The position numbers were made by a program, and so were the translations under genes. Positions 54,367 through 63,512 of a DNA stretch of 64,000 bases are shown here, piece by piece. Where the stretch lies: NCBI GenBank assembly GCA_012103505.1, contig WLWP01000001.1, positions 4,216,001-4,280,000 of the forward strand, given 5' to 3'. The notes under the pieces are model-generated. The model had not been told where the DNA came from. It did no database searches and was given only the letters and a program-made list of their open reading frames with translations. Position 1 is the stretch's first letter; each line of letters opens with the position of its first letter. The DNA comes from Pseudomonadales bacterium (GTDB lineage: Bacteria; Pseudomonadota; Gammaproteobacteria; Pseudomonadales; Azotimanducaceae).

Positions 54367-54750
54367 ATGATAGAGCTGTTATCACTAGGCCTTCTGCTTG
54401 TGTTGGCTTCCGTCGGCTTTAAGGTTTGTGCTCAGATAATCCTGAAACAGCGGCTTAATGTTCATGGAGCGATTCCCTGGCAGCCGATGGGGCTGATACG
54501 CTATGCATTGAATGCTTTGCTTGATCAGAAGTTGTTAGCCGGTGTGGTTCTACTTTTAGCGGGTGCATTCTGCTGGTTTGCTGCTTTGTCGCGTTTGGAT
54601 CTCTCTTATGCATTTCCGATCAGCGCACTATCGTATCCGCTTATCTTGGTGAGTTCGGCGGTGTTCCTGAAAGAACAAGTGACACCAAGAATGGTGGTTG
54701 GCAATCTCTCCATTCTTGCCGGTATCGTTATCGTGGGTGTTAGCAGTTGA
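54367..54750 (+). CDS. small four-helix transporter (ArnE/ArnF or SMR-like)
   Basis: This 127-residue protein has four hydrophobic helices. A conserved start resembles EamA/SMR proteins (FKVCAQIILKQRLNVHG), and a YPLILVSSAVFLKEQVT segment precedes the last helix. ArnE and ArnF flip undecaprenyl-phosphate-aminoarabinose in LPS modification. Together with the next gene it could form the heterodimeric flippase for the sugar loaded by the ArnC-like enzyme upstream. A plain drug-exporter role is possible. Confidence 0.75.
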   Translation: MIELLSLGLLLVLASVGFKVCAQIILKQRLNVHGAIPWQPMGLIRYALNALLDQKLLAGVVLLLAGAFCWFAALSRLDLSYAFPISALSYPLILVSSAVFLKEQVTPRMVVGNLSILAGIVIVGVSS

Positions 54751-55136
54751 ACACCAGGATGACTGGCTTCGGATTTGTATTGTTATCCGTGCTAGGGCTT
54801 TGCTCGGCGCAGGTGCTTTTTAAGCACCGGTTTGAGCTGTACGGTTCTATTCCATTATCAGCAGAGATCGGTGCTTATTTGCTGGTTGTCGCCAAGGACA
54901 TATGGCTCCTGATAGCGGCCTGCTGCATGCTAATATCCTCTCTGAGTTGGTACATGGGGTTGTCCCGGCTGCCACTGTCGCTGGCATCACCGATGACATC
55001 GCTAGCATACCCAGTAATCCTGATTGCATCATTCTCAGTACTAAGCGAGCCAATTTCCGTGGAAAAGGTCGTTGGCAACGTCTTCATTGTCGTAGGCATC
55101 CTGCTGAATACCATCCGCTTTCGCCTCGGTAGATAG
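54747..55136 (+). CDS. second small four-helix transporter (ArnE/ArnF or SMR-like)
   Basis: This 129-residue four-helix protein is paralogous to the one before it (SAQVLFKHRFELYGSIP near the N-terminus; YPVILIASFSVLSEPIS before the last helix). A TTG start gives a TTGA overlap with the previous stop. An ATG at 54759 would shorten it by four residues. The pair arrangement fits ArnE plus ArnF. It ends 94 bases before the convergent 1691-residue gene. Confidence 0.75.
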   Translation: MNTRMTGFGFVLLSVLGLCSAQVLFKHRFELYGSIPLSAEIGAYLLVVAKDIWLLIAACCMLISSLSWYMGLSRLPLSLASPMTSLAYPVILIASFSVLSEPISVEKVVGNVFIVVGILLNTIRFRLGR

Positions 55137-55230
55137 GGAAATTCAAGATAAATACCCTCTGATGTACCCAGAGATATTTGGCCCTCTGGATTCCAAGCAT
55201 GCTCGAATCGCTCAAGACACAGCGAGGTGA

Positions 55231-58200
55231 TCAGATCTTTCGGAATACGGCTGTTCGGAAACTAGAGCCTACCAGAGTGAACGCTTCATCTTTAGTGACA
55301 ATCTCGTCAACGTAAGCCTTAACCTCCGGCCATTCTGGGGCGTCGTAATCATCAAACAAGACCAGGCCACCGTCCGCGACTTTGTCGCGTACTAATTCAA
55401 AGTCAAATTTGGCGCCTTCATAAGAGTGATCCCCGTCAATGATCACGAGGTCATAGAGTTGGCTACCAAGATCAAGCGTTGGGTCAGTACTGAGTTTTTG
55501 AATGAGGGTGAAGTCCTCATCAGAAATGCCTACAGCCTGCATATTTGAGTTGAGCAGGTACCTACTTACAGGTTCTCCAGTCAATATATCCAAGCTATCG
55601 TTTCCGTAGTATCCATCTAGAGGGTCGATTGCTGTCATGTGTATCTTTTCGGTTTGAGTATGGATGGCGTCATAGATGGCGGCTAGACCAATCCCAAACA
55701 GCGTACCGATTTCCAAAATATGGAGGGGTCTCTCTCTAAAACTAAATGCGCATACAATCCTGAGCATTAAGTTCTCTAGAGGTGTCGCGATACGTCCCCG
55801 ACATTTCTGTTCTACAAGGGCGGCGCGCTCCCCCATATAAGTAAGTATTGATGGAGTGAGTTCGATGTCGAGTAGTTGTGACCATTCACTTGTTAGTATT
55901 TTTAGATGATCTTCGTTGAAATTTCGGTTGGCTCGATGACGTTGTGTGCTGAGCTGTTCGAGTTGCGAAACCTGTTCTTGTAGGACTGCGTTCAGTGCAT
56001 CAATTTGTTCTTTTTGTGCCTGAATCAGCTCTCTTTGGCTGTCGAGTTGCCCACTCATTTCATCGGTCTGCGCTTGCCACTTTGCTCCTAACTCATGCTG
56101 ACTCGCGCTAAGTTCGTTAGTACTGACTTTCAAAGCACTTGCAACGCTATGCACTCGATTTGTAACGCTGTCAATTTCAGTGTTCTGTTTTTTGTGCCGA
56201 TGCTTAGTTTGGTTCAGCTCTTTTGTTAGTTTTGTCTCAAGAGTCTTTCTTTTTTGTCCTTCACGAGTCGTAAGTGCATTTAATCTGGCGTGCACAAAAG
56301 AAACCCCAACTAGAGCAAGCCCCGACAACAAGGAAAGTGAAGCAGCACCCCAAAAGTGGATAGAGAATGGTCGTAGTTCTGGGTTGATAATCGGCAGTAC
56401 AATCAATGTTATGAGTGAGATACTAGCCGCGAAGCTCAGAGCGGGATGACGTACACCAAAGCGAATAACCCAGTGGGTGAACTGAAGGATCCGGAAGAGA
56501 GTCAGATTTTTGGACTGTAACCATTGTCCGAACGAGAAGTACCTAGGTGTCGCAACTTGTACCTTGTCCGGCCGATCTACTAGCACTGAAGAGGTTCGAT
56601 CATCCCCAACGATTGGATTGTGTACCCGCGTAGTTGATTCGATTGCTGATCGAAGCAATTCGGTGTCCGGCTGTTTTCTGAAAGCGAGTAGATTGCCCCA
56701 AGCCTGATCAGTTTCCAGCTCGCAGGGGTATTCTTTGAGTCCGAGCCAGTCGTGCTTGATGCCATAGCGAATGATTGGGTGCCATTCGCTAACATAAACC
56801 ACATAACCCTTACTAGCTAGGAAGTCTGCTATATCATTGAATTCATAGCCAAGAGAAGTGGTTTTGTTATCTTCAAACTCGCACTCGATGACTTCCGGAT
56901 GTGTACGTTCCCATGGAAATCCTTGGAGTACGAATAGGTCATGGCCTTCGGTATCGATCTTCAAAAATTCGACGTTGTCTAGCTTAAGATCCTGGAAATA
57001 GTCTGTGAGCGTGACTGTATCAACACGCTGCGCTTCTACGTGTGATTCGTGAAATGCCGAGAGTCCGCTGATGCCGGAGCTTTGCGCGGAGGTATAGAAC
57101 GCAATGTCACGCTGAGTTTCGTTAGTCACGCAGCGAGTATCCAAGCGAACCCGGTCCTTGTGCTTGTGTTTACTGATGAGATGTTGGAGGATTTTCCGGT
57201 TCTTCTGGTCTGGTTCGAACGCAAATACGTCCCAACCCAGATCTAAGAACGGGGCCAGTGCGCTGCCTTGATGTGCTCCGACATCAATCAAGGTCGCAGT
57301 AGGGCTTTCGGAAGATAGCTCGGCGATGACTGATGTTTCATCACAATGAGCCTGCTGCACTCTAGAAAACGGTCCATATATGTATTTTTGGCCGGTCGCG
57401 TTCGAGAGTGTATTCATAAACTTCTTCTGAACCCGTTCAAGTGATAGATGCTCTGTGGCGAATTGTTGTCCTTTGTGGCCTAGTTCGTTGGCGTAGCTTC
57501 GCGATTCAACAAGGTGTTGGAAGCTCTGTTTGAGAGCCTCGCGATCTTGCGTGGTGACTGTTATGGCACATTGTGCTTCCTGCAGTAAGCGCACTGTCGC
57601 CTGTTCGGATGGACCATAGGCTAGCAACGGGGTACCCGAAGCTAAGCATTCGGGTAGTTTATTTGCTAACGACAGTCTGGTGTAGCGGGTGCTTTTTTCG
57701 TCAAAGTTGTAAGCAATCACCAGTGCATCAGCAGTTCTAAGCGTTTCTTCATAGAGTGCGTGGGGTACGAGACCAAAAATTGTTACTGCGTCGAGGTCAC
57801 CCATGTGAGCCTTTGCAGTTTTTTGACACCAGTCCATGGTAAAGACTTCGAACCGTATGTTGAGGGTCGGGTTGAGAGCGTCGATGACTTTCGCGATCTC
57901 TGTCACACTCGAAAGTGTCATATCTTCAGCGAGTGCTCCCAGATAACGGACAGTAAAGGGTCGATCTTCGTTGTCGTCGATATCTACTGTAGCGGAGAAT
58001 TTCGACTCTACACCGTTGGCTAGAGTAGTCCACGTACCGCCATAGCGTGATGTGTACTCGTCCGCCATGGGCTGACTGATGGCAAGTCGTTCTACTGACC
58101 GATCAAGTACGGATTGCAATCGGGGTGCGAGCGCCTCGTACCGGGTCGGTTGGGTAACCCGCATCCTCTCGGGCCAGTCATCCATCATGTGGGTGATTGT

Positions 58201-60306
58201 AGGCACAGCTTGTTCCAACGTCAGTCGCTCGTGCAACGTAAACAGCGGTTCTGAGTCTGCAGGTCGGAAGTAAACTACCTCAGGCTCAAATTGTTTGATC
58301 GCTTCGAGGGCTGCCGGTAGGTCAATAGCAGCCGGTGTTGCAACCGAAGACGGGGCGCTCGGGTCGAGAACATGGAATTGCAGGTCGCTGTTGGTTGACA
58401 ACCAGACTTGTAAGTATCGGTCTTTGTCCCAATGTCCAAGAAAGGTCTTTTTGATTTGGCCGGTTGCTGTTGAGTTACCCACAGGTGTGGGGTCGAGTAA
58501 TAAGGTGCGTGGATAGTTCCGCTCTTCTGAAATCAACTCTTCTTCTAATGTTGATTGAGGAAAGATTTTCAATCTGCTGTCGATCGTGCAATTTAGAATC
58601 GCTCGACCATCGGCTATAAAGGCAGACTTGGCCAAGATGTACATCTCTTCCATTTTCTCTGTGTCTGCTGCTTGCCAAATTCGATCTTTGAAATAGCGTG
58701 GGTCGAAGTGATTGCTATCGTCCTCGCTTTGAGAAATGACGTCTCCTTCTGAAACACCTTCTGGTTGGTCGTAACTGTGATCAAATCCTATCAGTAGAAC
58801 TTTTGTGTACCCCAGCGCATACGCAAGTTGCATGTTGAAAAAACTCACTGTTGAGCGCCAAGAGGTTTCGTTTACGAAATCCGTTGCAAATTCTGGTTTT
58901 ACGGTTGCCCTGACGTAGTAGGTAGATGCGGTTGGGTTGATCTGATTGGCCAGCCAAAATGGCACGAACTTTATGGTTTTGGTGTTGTTGAAATCCACAA
59001 CACCTTGGCTTGCAACAAGATCGTTCACGATACAGAGAAAGTTAGCGTGTTTTGCTAGAGATGGGCTAATGCTGGCGAAGTTAGAAGTAATTGTGTCGAC
59101 TCCCGCTAACAAGTCGAGGTTTACATCGGCCAGACTTGGACCATTTCCAACGATGACACAGGTATCGCCGGATCGTTGCGCCTGCATGCGCTTAACTGCG
59201 GCTTCTGTTCTCAATAGTTGGTCTTTTACCCACGAGGCTTTGAAAGCACGATCGAAATTCTCTGGCAATTGATAAGACTGATAATTTTTGCCTGCCTCGT
59301 CAGACAGTGTGAATGTATGCCATGCGACTTTTGCTTTCGCGTCGGCATCATCAGGGTGACGGGAAACAATGCGCAAATCAGAACTGTTGATGAAGTATCG
59401 AGAAGAAGAACCAAGAAATGGTTTGATGAATTCGTAGGTGGCTAGCTCCTCTGGGTTACTGGAATTGCAAATCTTTACAAGCATGTCCTGAGTAATGAAT
59501 CGCTGTACTACTGAACCGAGCGCGATGGATTTATGTCGGGGGCTAACTTCCAGGGCATGATTTACTACACCATCCTCTTGGGATACTAGGTAGTCAGCGT
59601 AGCGGTCCAACCATTGCCAGTGGATATATCCGAAGTACTTCAAGCAGACTTTGAAGTGTTCAAGTAGGCTTAGGTCCCTTCTTGAGCTTGTTTTCATACC
59701 CCCCCACCATCGGTGGTGAGCCAATGTTGCGTTCACATATTTCCAGCGGTGACCACCTTTTGCCATGCGAACCCAAAGCTCGTAGTCCATGCAATATTCG
59801 AATTCTTCTGACGGTCCTCCCAGAGCTTCGAACACACGTCGTCGCCAAAACACACCAGGTTGCACGATGCCGACTTGATATTCGAACGCGCTACCGAGAT
59901 TGTTCTCGTCGTCATTGACATAACCTATACGGAGAAACTCCCCTTGCTCATCGACAAAGTCGACACCGCCATAAACTATGTCCACATCAGAGTGTTCGTT
60001 GAAGACACTTGCTACGTTATTGAGGGTGAGTTCGTCTGGGTAGTAGTCGTCTGAATTCAGCCAACACAGGATGTCTCCAGTTGCGATGGAAAACCCTTTG
60101 CTAATTCCATCCGACTGTCCTCGATCAGGTTCAGCAATGAGTTTTACACCAGATGCGGATCTTGCAAGCTCGGTACTACCGTCTGTAGATCCTGGATCGA
60201 CAACAATGTGCTCAACGTCCACTAAGAGCTGAGATCGAACAGACTCTAGGTTGGTGGATAAAAACTGCGCCTGATTAAAAGAAGGCGTTATGACTGAAAA
60301 TTTCAT
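55231..60306 (-). CDS. 1691-residue multidomain glycosyltransferase / methyltransferase fusion with coiled coil
   Basis: Domains, by approximate residue: 1-255 GT2 (SVITPSFNQAQFL, WLNSDDYYPD); 380-580 DUF115/Maf-like (VIVGNGPSLADV); 600-965 GT4-like (NSTATGQ, HMMDDWPERM); 985-1205 FkbM methyltransferase (TLIDVGAHQGSALAPF); two membrane helices at 1287-1343; coiled coil 1345-1460; C-terminal class I methyltransferase at 1470-1691 (HILEIGTLFGIGLAA, DLVIIDGDHS). The first three domains are paralogous, in order, to three separate genes at 34554-37785. The ATG directly follows the FkbM stop, and Wzt and Wzm genes precede in the same operon. It is probably an inner-membrane chain-building or chain-capping enzyme (inference). 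Confidence 0.85.
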   Translation of the reverse strand: MKFSVITPSFNQAQFLSTNLESVRSQLLVDVEHIVVDPGSTDGSTELARSASGVKLIAEPDRGQSDGISKGFSIATGDILCWLNSDDYYPDELTLNNVASVFNEHSDVDIVYGGVDFVDEQGEFLRIGYVNDDENNLGSAFEYQVGIVQPGVFWRRRVFEALGGPSEEFEYCMDYELWVRMAKGGHRWKYVNATLAHHRWWGGMKTSSRRDLSLLEHFKVCLKYFGYIHWQWLDRYADYLVSQEDGVVNHALEVSPRHKSIALGSVVQRFITQDMLVKICNSSNPEELATYEFIKPFLGSSSRYFINSSDLRIVSRHPDDADAKAKVAWHTFTLSDEAGKNYQSYQLPENFDRAFKASWVKDQLLRTEAAVKRMQAQRSGDTCVIVGNGPSLADVNLDLLAGVDTITSNFASISPSLAKHANFLCIVNDLVASQGVVDFNNTKTIKFVPFWLANQINPTASTYYVRATVKPEFATDFVNETSWRSTVSFFNMQLAYALGYTKVLLIGFDHSYDQPEGVSEGDVISQSEDDSNHFDPRYFKDRIWQAADTEKMEEMYILAKSAFIADGRAILNCTIDSRLKIFPQSTLEEELISEERNYPRTLLLDPTPVGNSTATGQIKKTFLGHWDKDRYLQVWLSTNSDLQFHVLDPSAPSSVATPAAIDLPAALEAIKQFEPEVVYFRPADSEPLFTLHERLTLEQAVPTITHMMDDWPERMRVTQPTRYEALAPRLQSVLDRSVERLAISQPMADEYTSRYGGTWTTLANGVESKFSATVDIDDNEDRPFTVRYLGALAEDMTLSSVTEIAKVIDALNPTLNIRFEVFTMDWCQKTAKAHMGDLDAVTIFGLVPHALYEETLRTADALVIAYNFDEKSTRYTRLSLANKLPECLASGTPLLAYGPSEQATVRLLQEAQCAITVTTQDREALKQSFQHLVESRSYANELGHKGQQFATEHLSLERVQKKFMNTLSNATGQKYIYGPFSRVQQAHCDETSVIAELSSESPTATLIDVGAHQGSALAPFLDLGWDVFAFEPDQKNRKILQHLISKHKHKDRVRLDTRCVTNETQRDIAFYTSAQSSGISGLSAFHESHVEAQRVDTVTLTDYFQDLKLDNVEFLKIDTEGHDLFVLQGFPWERTHPEVIECEFEDNKTTSLGYEFNDIADFLASKGYVVYVSEWHPIIRYGIKHDWLGLKEYPCELETDQAWGNLLAFRKQPDTELLRSAIESTTRVHNPIVGDDRTSSVLVDRPDKVQVATPRYFSFGQWLQSKNLTLFRILQFTHWVIRFGVRHPALSFAASISLITLIVLPIINPELRPFSIHFWGAASLSLLSGLALVGVSFVHARLNALTTREGQKRKTLETKLTKELNQTKHRHKKQNTEIDSVTNRVHSVASALKVSTNELSASQHELGAKWQAQTDEMSGQLDSQRELIQAQKEQIDALNAVLQEQVSQLEQLSTQRHRANRNFNEDHLKILTSEWSQLLDIELTPSILTYMGERAALVEQKCRGRIATPLENLMLRIVCAFSFRERPLHILEIGTLFGIGLAAIYDAIHTQTEKIHMTAIDPLDGYYGNDSLDILTGEPVSRYLLNSNMQAVGISDEDFTLIQKLSTDPTLDLGSQLYDLVIIDGDHSYEGAKFDFELVRDKVADGGLVLFDDYDAPEWPEVKAYVDEIVTKDEAFTLVGSSFRTAVFRKI

Positions 60307-60993
60307 TTAAAAACCGCTTTGCCAATGGTCGGGGTCAAATTTTTCGGCGTGTATCGGTGCGAGGGAATCTATCGTTTTCTTTAAATCTCTCTTTATGAAC
60401 ACAGCATCGGCCTGCCAGAGACAATTGCCGTAGTAGCAGAGGTCACAGAGATCCCATAAATCGAATCCAGCTTCGTGTAGCAAATGAGCCCGTTCAACAA
60501 ATTTGTCAACGGTCATTTCTATCATGACGGCGTTGGTTTTCTTAAGGGTTGTGGCAGCACCTTCCAAAATCGCGCTAGGTACGTCAGGTCCTTCGACGTC
60601 AATTTTAAGAAAGAACTCACCTGAAAGCTCTTTCTTTAAACAGTACGAATCGAGTGTAATTGCAGGTACTAGGCGTGAAGTTTCGGTCGGCGTCATGATC
60701 ATAAAGCTATGTGATACCTCGTCACCCCTGGTTTTCTTGACCGTTTGCAGACTCGAATTACCGTCATAATTACAAACGGCGGCGCATGTGAGATTGTAGG
60801 AGAGCTCCTTGTAATTCTCTTTGATGAAAGGGAAATACTCCTCGACCGGTTCAAACAGATGGTGCTGTACATCGCCAAAGTTCTCGATGAGAACCGGAGT
60901 TGAGTGCTGGATCCCCACATCTATGACATCTGTGAAAACTAGACCAGATGATCTGAGTTGTTTTAGGCTGTCATTTATTGTTGCTTTACGCAT
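60307..60993 (-). CDS. FkbM family methyltransferase
   Basis: This 228-residue SAM methyltransferase has VFTDVIDVGIQHSTP at the motif I position and FFLKIDVEGPDVPSAILEG, the FkbM signature. It is likely an O-methyltransferase acting on a sugar. Its TAA is immediately followed by the ATG of the 1691-residue gene, so translation is coupled. The stand-alone copy complements the internal FkbM domain of that protein, perhaps with a different position or substrate. It starts 84 bases after wzt. Confidence 0.88.
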   Translation of the reverse strand: MRKATINDSLKQLRSSGLVFTDVIDVGIQHSTPVLIENFGDVQHHLFEPVEEYFPFIKENYKELSYNLTCAAVCNYDGNSSLQTVKKTRGDEVSHSFMIMTPTETSRLVPAITLDSYCLKKELSGEFFLKIDVEGPDVPSAILEGAATTLKKTNAVMIEMTVDKFVERAHLLHEAGFDLWDLCDLCYYGNCLWQADAVFIKRDLKKTIDSLAPIHAEKFDPDHWQSGF

Positions 60994-61077
60994 GGCGATA
61001 CATCCTCCGTGTACTAGTCGCTAGCCGTGTTTACAGATCCGAGAACGCGTCGCCGCCGCTTTCAATGTTGGGGGTAT

Positions 61078-62310
61078 TCAAGTTACTTCTTCTCTGCGCC
61101 AGCTATGCGGCAGTGTTACAACACCCCAGTGTGGTGTTCTGTCAGGAAGGACTTCAAGTACCGGATTCGCTTGTCGGTAGAGGAACTCAGGTCCGTCAAC
61201 AAGACTAATATTTGAAAGGTAGCTCCCCGGGTTGAGAATACAATTGGGTATTTCCAGCGTAAACCTAAATAACTTTTCTTTGGTAATCGAAAAGGAATCA
61301 CCTGAGATGTCGGTAGAAAATCCAGTCACATAGTCGCCACCTTCAGTCCAAATAGGCACTCCGATATTGAGTGAGCCAATTGAACGGGTGATTTGAAGAT
61401 CAAGTTGGAAAAAAAGTGGTTCGCCAAGACGAGTCGAGTGAATCTCAGTACCGCGGGAGTCACACCAGAAATGGGACGCTGCCAAAACCGTCTCTGGGTC
61501 TTGAAATTGTGGCTCTAAAATCGACACAGGCTCTTCTGATCCTTCAGGCTCGAGCTCTGATTCATAGTGGTAGATGGCGTCCTCGGGTGGACCTACGAAA
61601 ACGATTTTGCCTTTGTCCAACACGATTGCTCGATCGCAGAACGCTCGAATATCTGATGTCGAATGGGAAACCAACACGAAACCACAACGGGCGCGAAGCG
61701 CACGTATCCGTGCTAAACACTTTTGTCTAAAACGGAAGTCACCGACCGCGAGGACCTCGTCTATGAGTAGTAGATCGGGGTTGGAAGTGATGACGATGGC
61801 GAATGCCAAACGGATGAGCATTCCTGAGCTGTAGGTCTTGATCGGGGCATCGATAGCGTCCCCTAATTCTGCGAATTCGATAATCTCACTTTCTAGAACT
61901 GTCAATTCTTCTCGACCGCGCCTTAGCAAGGCGCCCCGAATATATATATTTTCACGCCCACTAGCGTTCATATTGAAGCCAGTCGTTAGATCGATGAGCG
62001 CTTCCGTCCGACCAATTTTTACAATCTTGCCGGTATCAGGAGGCACTTGCTCGGCAATCAACCGCAACAGAGTGGACTTTCCAGCTCCGTTTCTTCCCAT
62101 CACTCCAAGAGCCTCGCCGCGTTTCAGAGAAAAAGAGATGTCTTGGAGTGCCCAGAATTCTGTGGATCGATGAGTGGTCGAACGGGTCAGATCGGTGCGT
62201 AGGAATGACTTAGCCAGGTCAATACTCAACTGAGAGCTGATATCCCTTTGCGACCTGGCGCGAATTTTGGACACGCCGGAAACTTCTAAAATGTGGTCCC
62301 CTGGCAGCAC
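61078..62310 (-). CDS. wzt: polysaccharide ABC exporter ATPase with C-terminal sugar-binding domain
   Basis: This 410-residue protein has Walker A GRNGAGKST (about 72-80), the signature YSSGM (about 169) and Walker B LLLIDEVLAVGD (about 190), all in the Wzt/TagH subfamily. A C-terminal jellyroll of about 130 residues (FFQLDLQITRS, GVPIWTEGGDYVTGFST, PGSYLSNISLVDGPEF) is the Wzt_C domain. That domain recognises the finished, chemically capped end of the glycan in E. coli O9a-like systems. The GTG start overlaps the wzm stop by one base. Confidence 0.93.
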   Translation of the reverse strand: MLPGDHILEVSGVSKIRARSQRDISSQLSIDLAKSFLRTDLTRSTTHRSTEFWALQDISFSLKRGEALGVMGRNGAGKSTLLRLIAEQVPPDTGKIVKIGRTEALIDLTTGFNMNASGRENIYIRGALLRRGREELTVLESEIIEFAELGDAIDAPIKTYSSGMLIRLAFAIVITSNPDLLLIDEVLAVGDFRFRQKCLARIRALRARCGFVLVSHSTSDIRAFCDRAIVLDKGKIVFVGPPEDAIYHYESELEPEGSEEPVSILEPQFQDPETVLAASHFWCDSRGTEIHSTRLGEPLFFQLDLQITRSIGSLNIGVPIWTEGGDYVTGFSTDISGDSFSITKEKLFRFTLEIPNCILNPGSYLSNISLVDGPEFLYRQANPVLEVLPDRTPHWGVVTLPHSWRREEVT

Positions 62311-63152
62311 TAGTTATCAACCACTCGTTCTTCCATCACATAAAATACTTTGCATCCAACGAAAAGGAGAATCACACCTAATAGAGCGAATGAAAGTAGT
62401 GCTGGTGATGCCTGAAATTCGCCAACCAACACGGCAAGCCTAGTGGCATCGATGAAGATGGCAAAGGGGTTGTATGCGTTAAGTTCGGACAATATAGCGA
62501 TGTTGGTTACTGGAAAAATAACCCCGCTGATAAAGAGGCCGTACTGAAGAACGATAGTGATGACTCGTCCGACATCTTTGTAGATTAAATTGCAAATACT
62601 CAGCAAGAGTCCAAGGCTAAAAAATAGTGGGATTGCTGAGATAAGGATAAAAGTGCTTAACAGAGCCTCCAGATAAGGTTCGACATCTGTGAGCACGAAA
62701 ATGATAGCCGTCAGCGTTAGGCGTACGACAGTTTCGAAGGTTAGTTGTGCATAACCGGAAGCTATTGAGCAAACAAGCGGAAACGACGTTTGGGCGGATT
62801 CCTTACGTTTTTGATCTACCGTGCCGATAGCTACTTGTATGATACCTGCTAGGAAGAACCACAAAGTTACACCCAAAGCGATGAATGCGACCGGATTCGT
62901 ACCATTGAATTCAGGTAGTACCCTAATTTGCGCGAGAAGACAGTAGATCCCGAGTGGTACTAAAGGAAGGACGTAGTTCCAGAAGATTCCAAGCTTGGTA
63001 CCGCGACTTGCGCTTCGCCAGTTACCGGCGAATAGTGATCCAATCTGCTTTTTGTTATCAACGAGCTGGGACAAGAGAAGCTTGGTCGCTTTAAATGCGC
63101 TCGCTGCCTGACGCCGGTTGGGTGTAATTTCAGTGAAAATTTGGTTCTTCAA
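62310..63152 (-). CDS. wzm: polysaccharide ABC exporter permease (ABC-2 type)
   Basis: This 280-residue permease has six membrane helices after a basic N-terminal stretch (QIGSLFAGNWRSASRGTKLG, the amphipathic entry region of ABC-2 permeases). With Wzt it exports lipid-linked glycan across the inner membrane. TTG 63152 is used as the start because there is no in-frame ATG or GTG; the upstream frame continues for some 18 codons from a stop, so a slightly longer start is possible. It is first in the wzm-wzt-fkbM-1691-residue operon. Confidence 0.9.
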   Translation of the reverse strand: MKNQIFTEITPNRRQAASAFKATKLLLSQLVDNKKQIGSLFAGNWRSASRGTKLGIFWNYVLPLVPLGIYCLLAQIRVLPEFNGTNPVAFIALGVTLWFFLAGIIQVAIGTVDQKRKESAQTSFPLVCSIASGYAQLTFETVVRLTLTAIIFVLTDVEPYLEALLSTFILISAIPLFFSLGLLLSICNLIYKDVGRVITIVLQYGLFISGVIFPVTNIAILSELNAYNPFAIFIDATRLAVLVGEFQASPALLSFALLGVILLFVGCKVFYVMEERVVDN

Positions 63153-63512
63153 GGGCTCGTTCGTCAGAGTCTTTCGAGTTCTAGGCTTCGCATCAGGGTG
63201 TACTGGCGGCCCGAATCATACACGTTTTGTACAGATTGTGAGATGGTCAACCCGGTCTTAGGGCTTGCGGATTCTGCAATCCCTCGCTTACTCATTCTGG
63301 CGTGGCTCACTAAGTCCCTAACAATTTGTTAAGACCGTTTCGCTTTGCGATCACATAGTGTTTTGTACTCGAAAGTGAGGCATCTTTGACAAAAAATTGA
63401 ATTCTATGGGGACGCGTTCGCAAACGTAAAATATATTTGAGCTTTGGTTCAGTTCCCGTTTACCTAGATCTGCCATAATCCCCTCACGTTCAACGAAGAT
63501 GGGATCGAGCAG
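63153..63512. promoter_or_regulatory. divergent intergenic region between wzm and the OmpA-family gene
   Basis: About 360 bases without a convincing gene. On the plus strand a CATAAT -10 with an upstream TG (63471-63479) lies about 33 bases before the lipoprotein ATG and is the best promoter candidate for that gene. A TTGACA at 63386-63391 has no -10 box at usual spacing. A promoter for wzm on the minus strand is expected here, but none stands out. Confidence 0.35.

Noticed and set aside
31375..63152. Mobile island with insertion sequences or integrase
   Set aside because: No transposase, integrase, terminal inverted repeats or duplicated tRNA end were found in this span.
63386..63410. TTGACA with TATGGG as a promoter of the OmpA-family gene
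   Set aside because: The spacer is only 13 bases; the CATAAT box nearer the gene is a better candidate.
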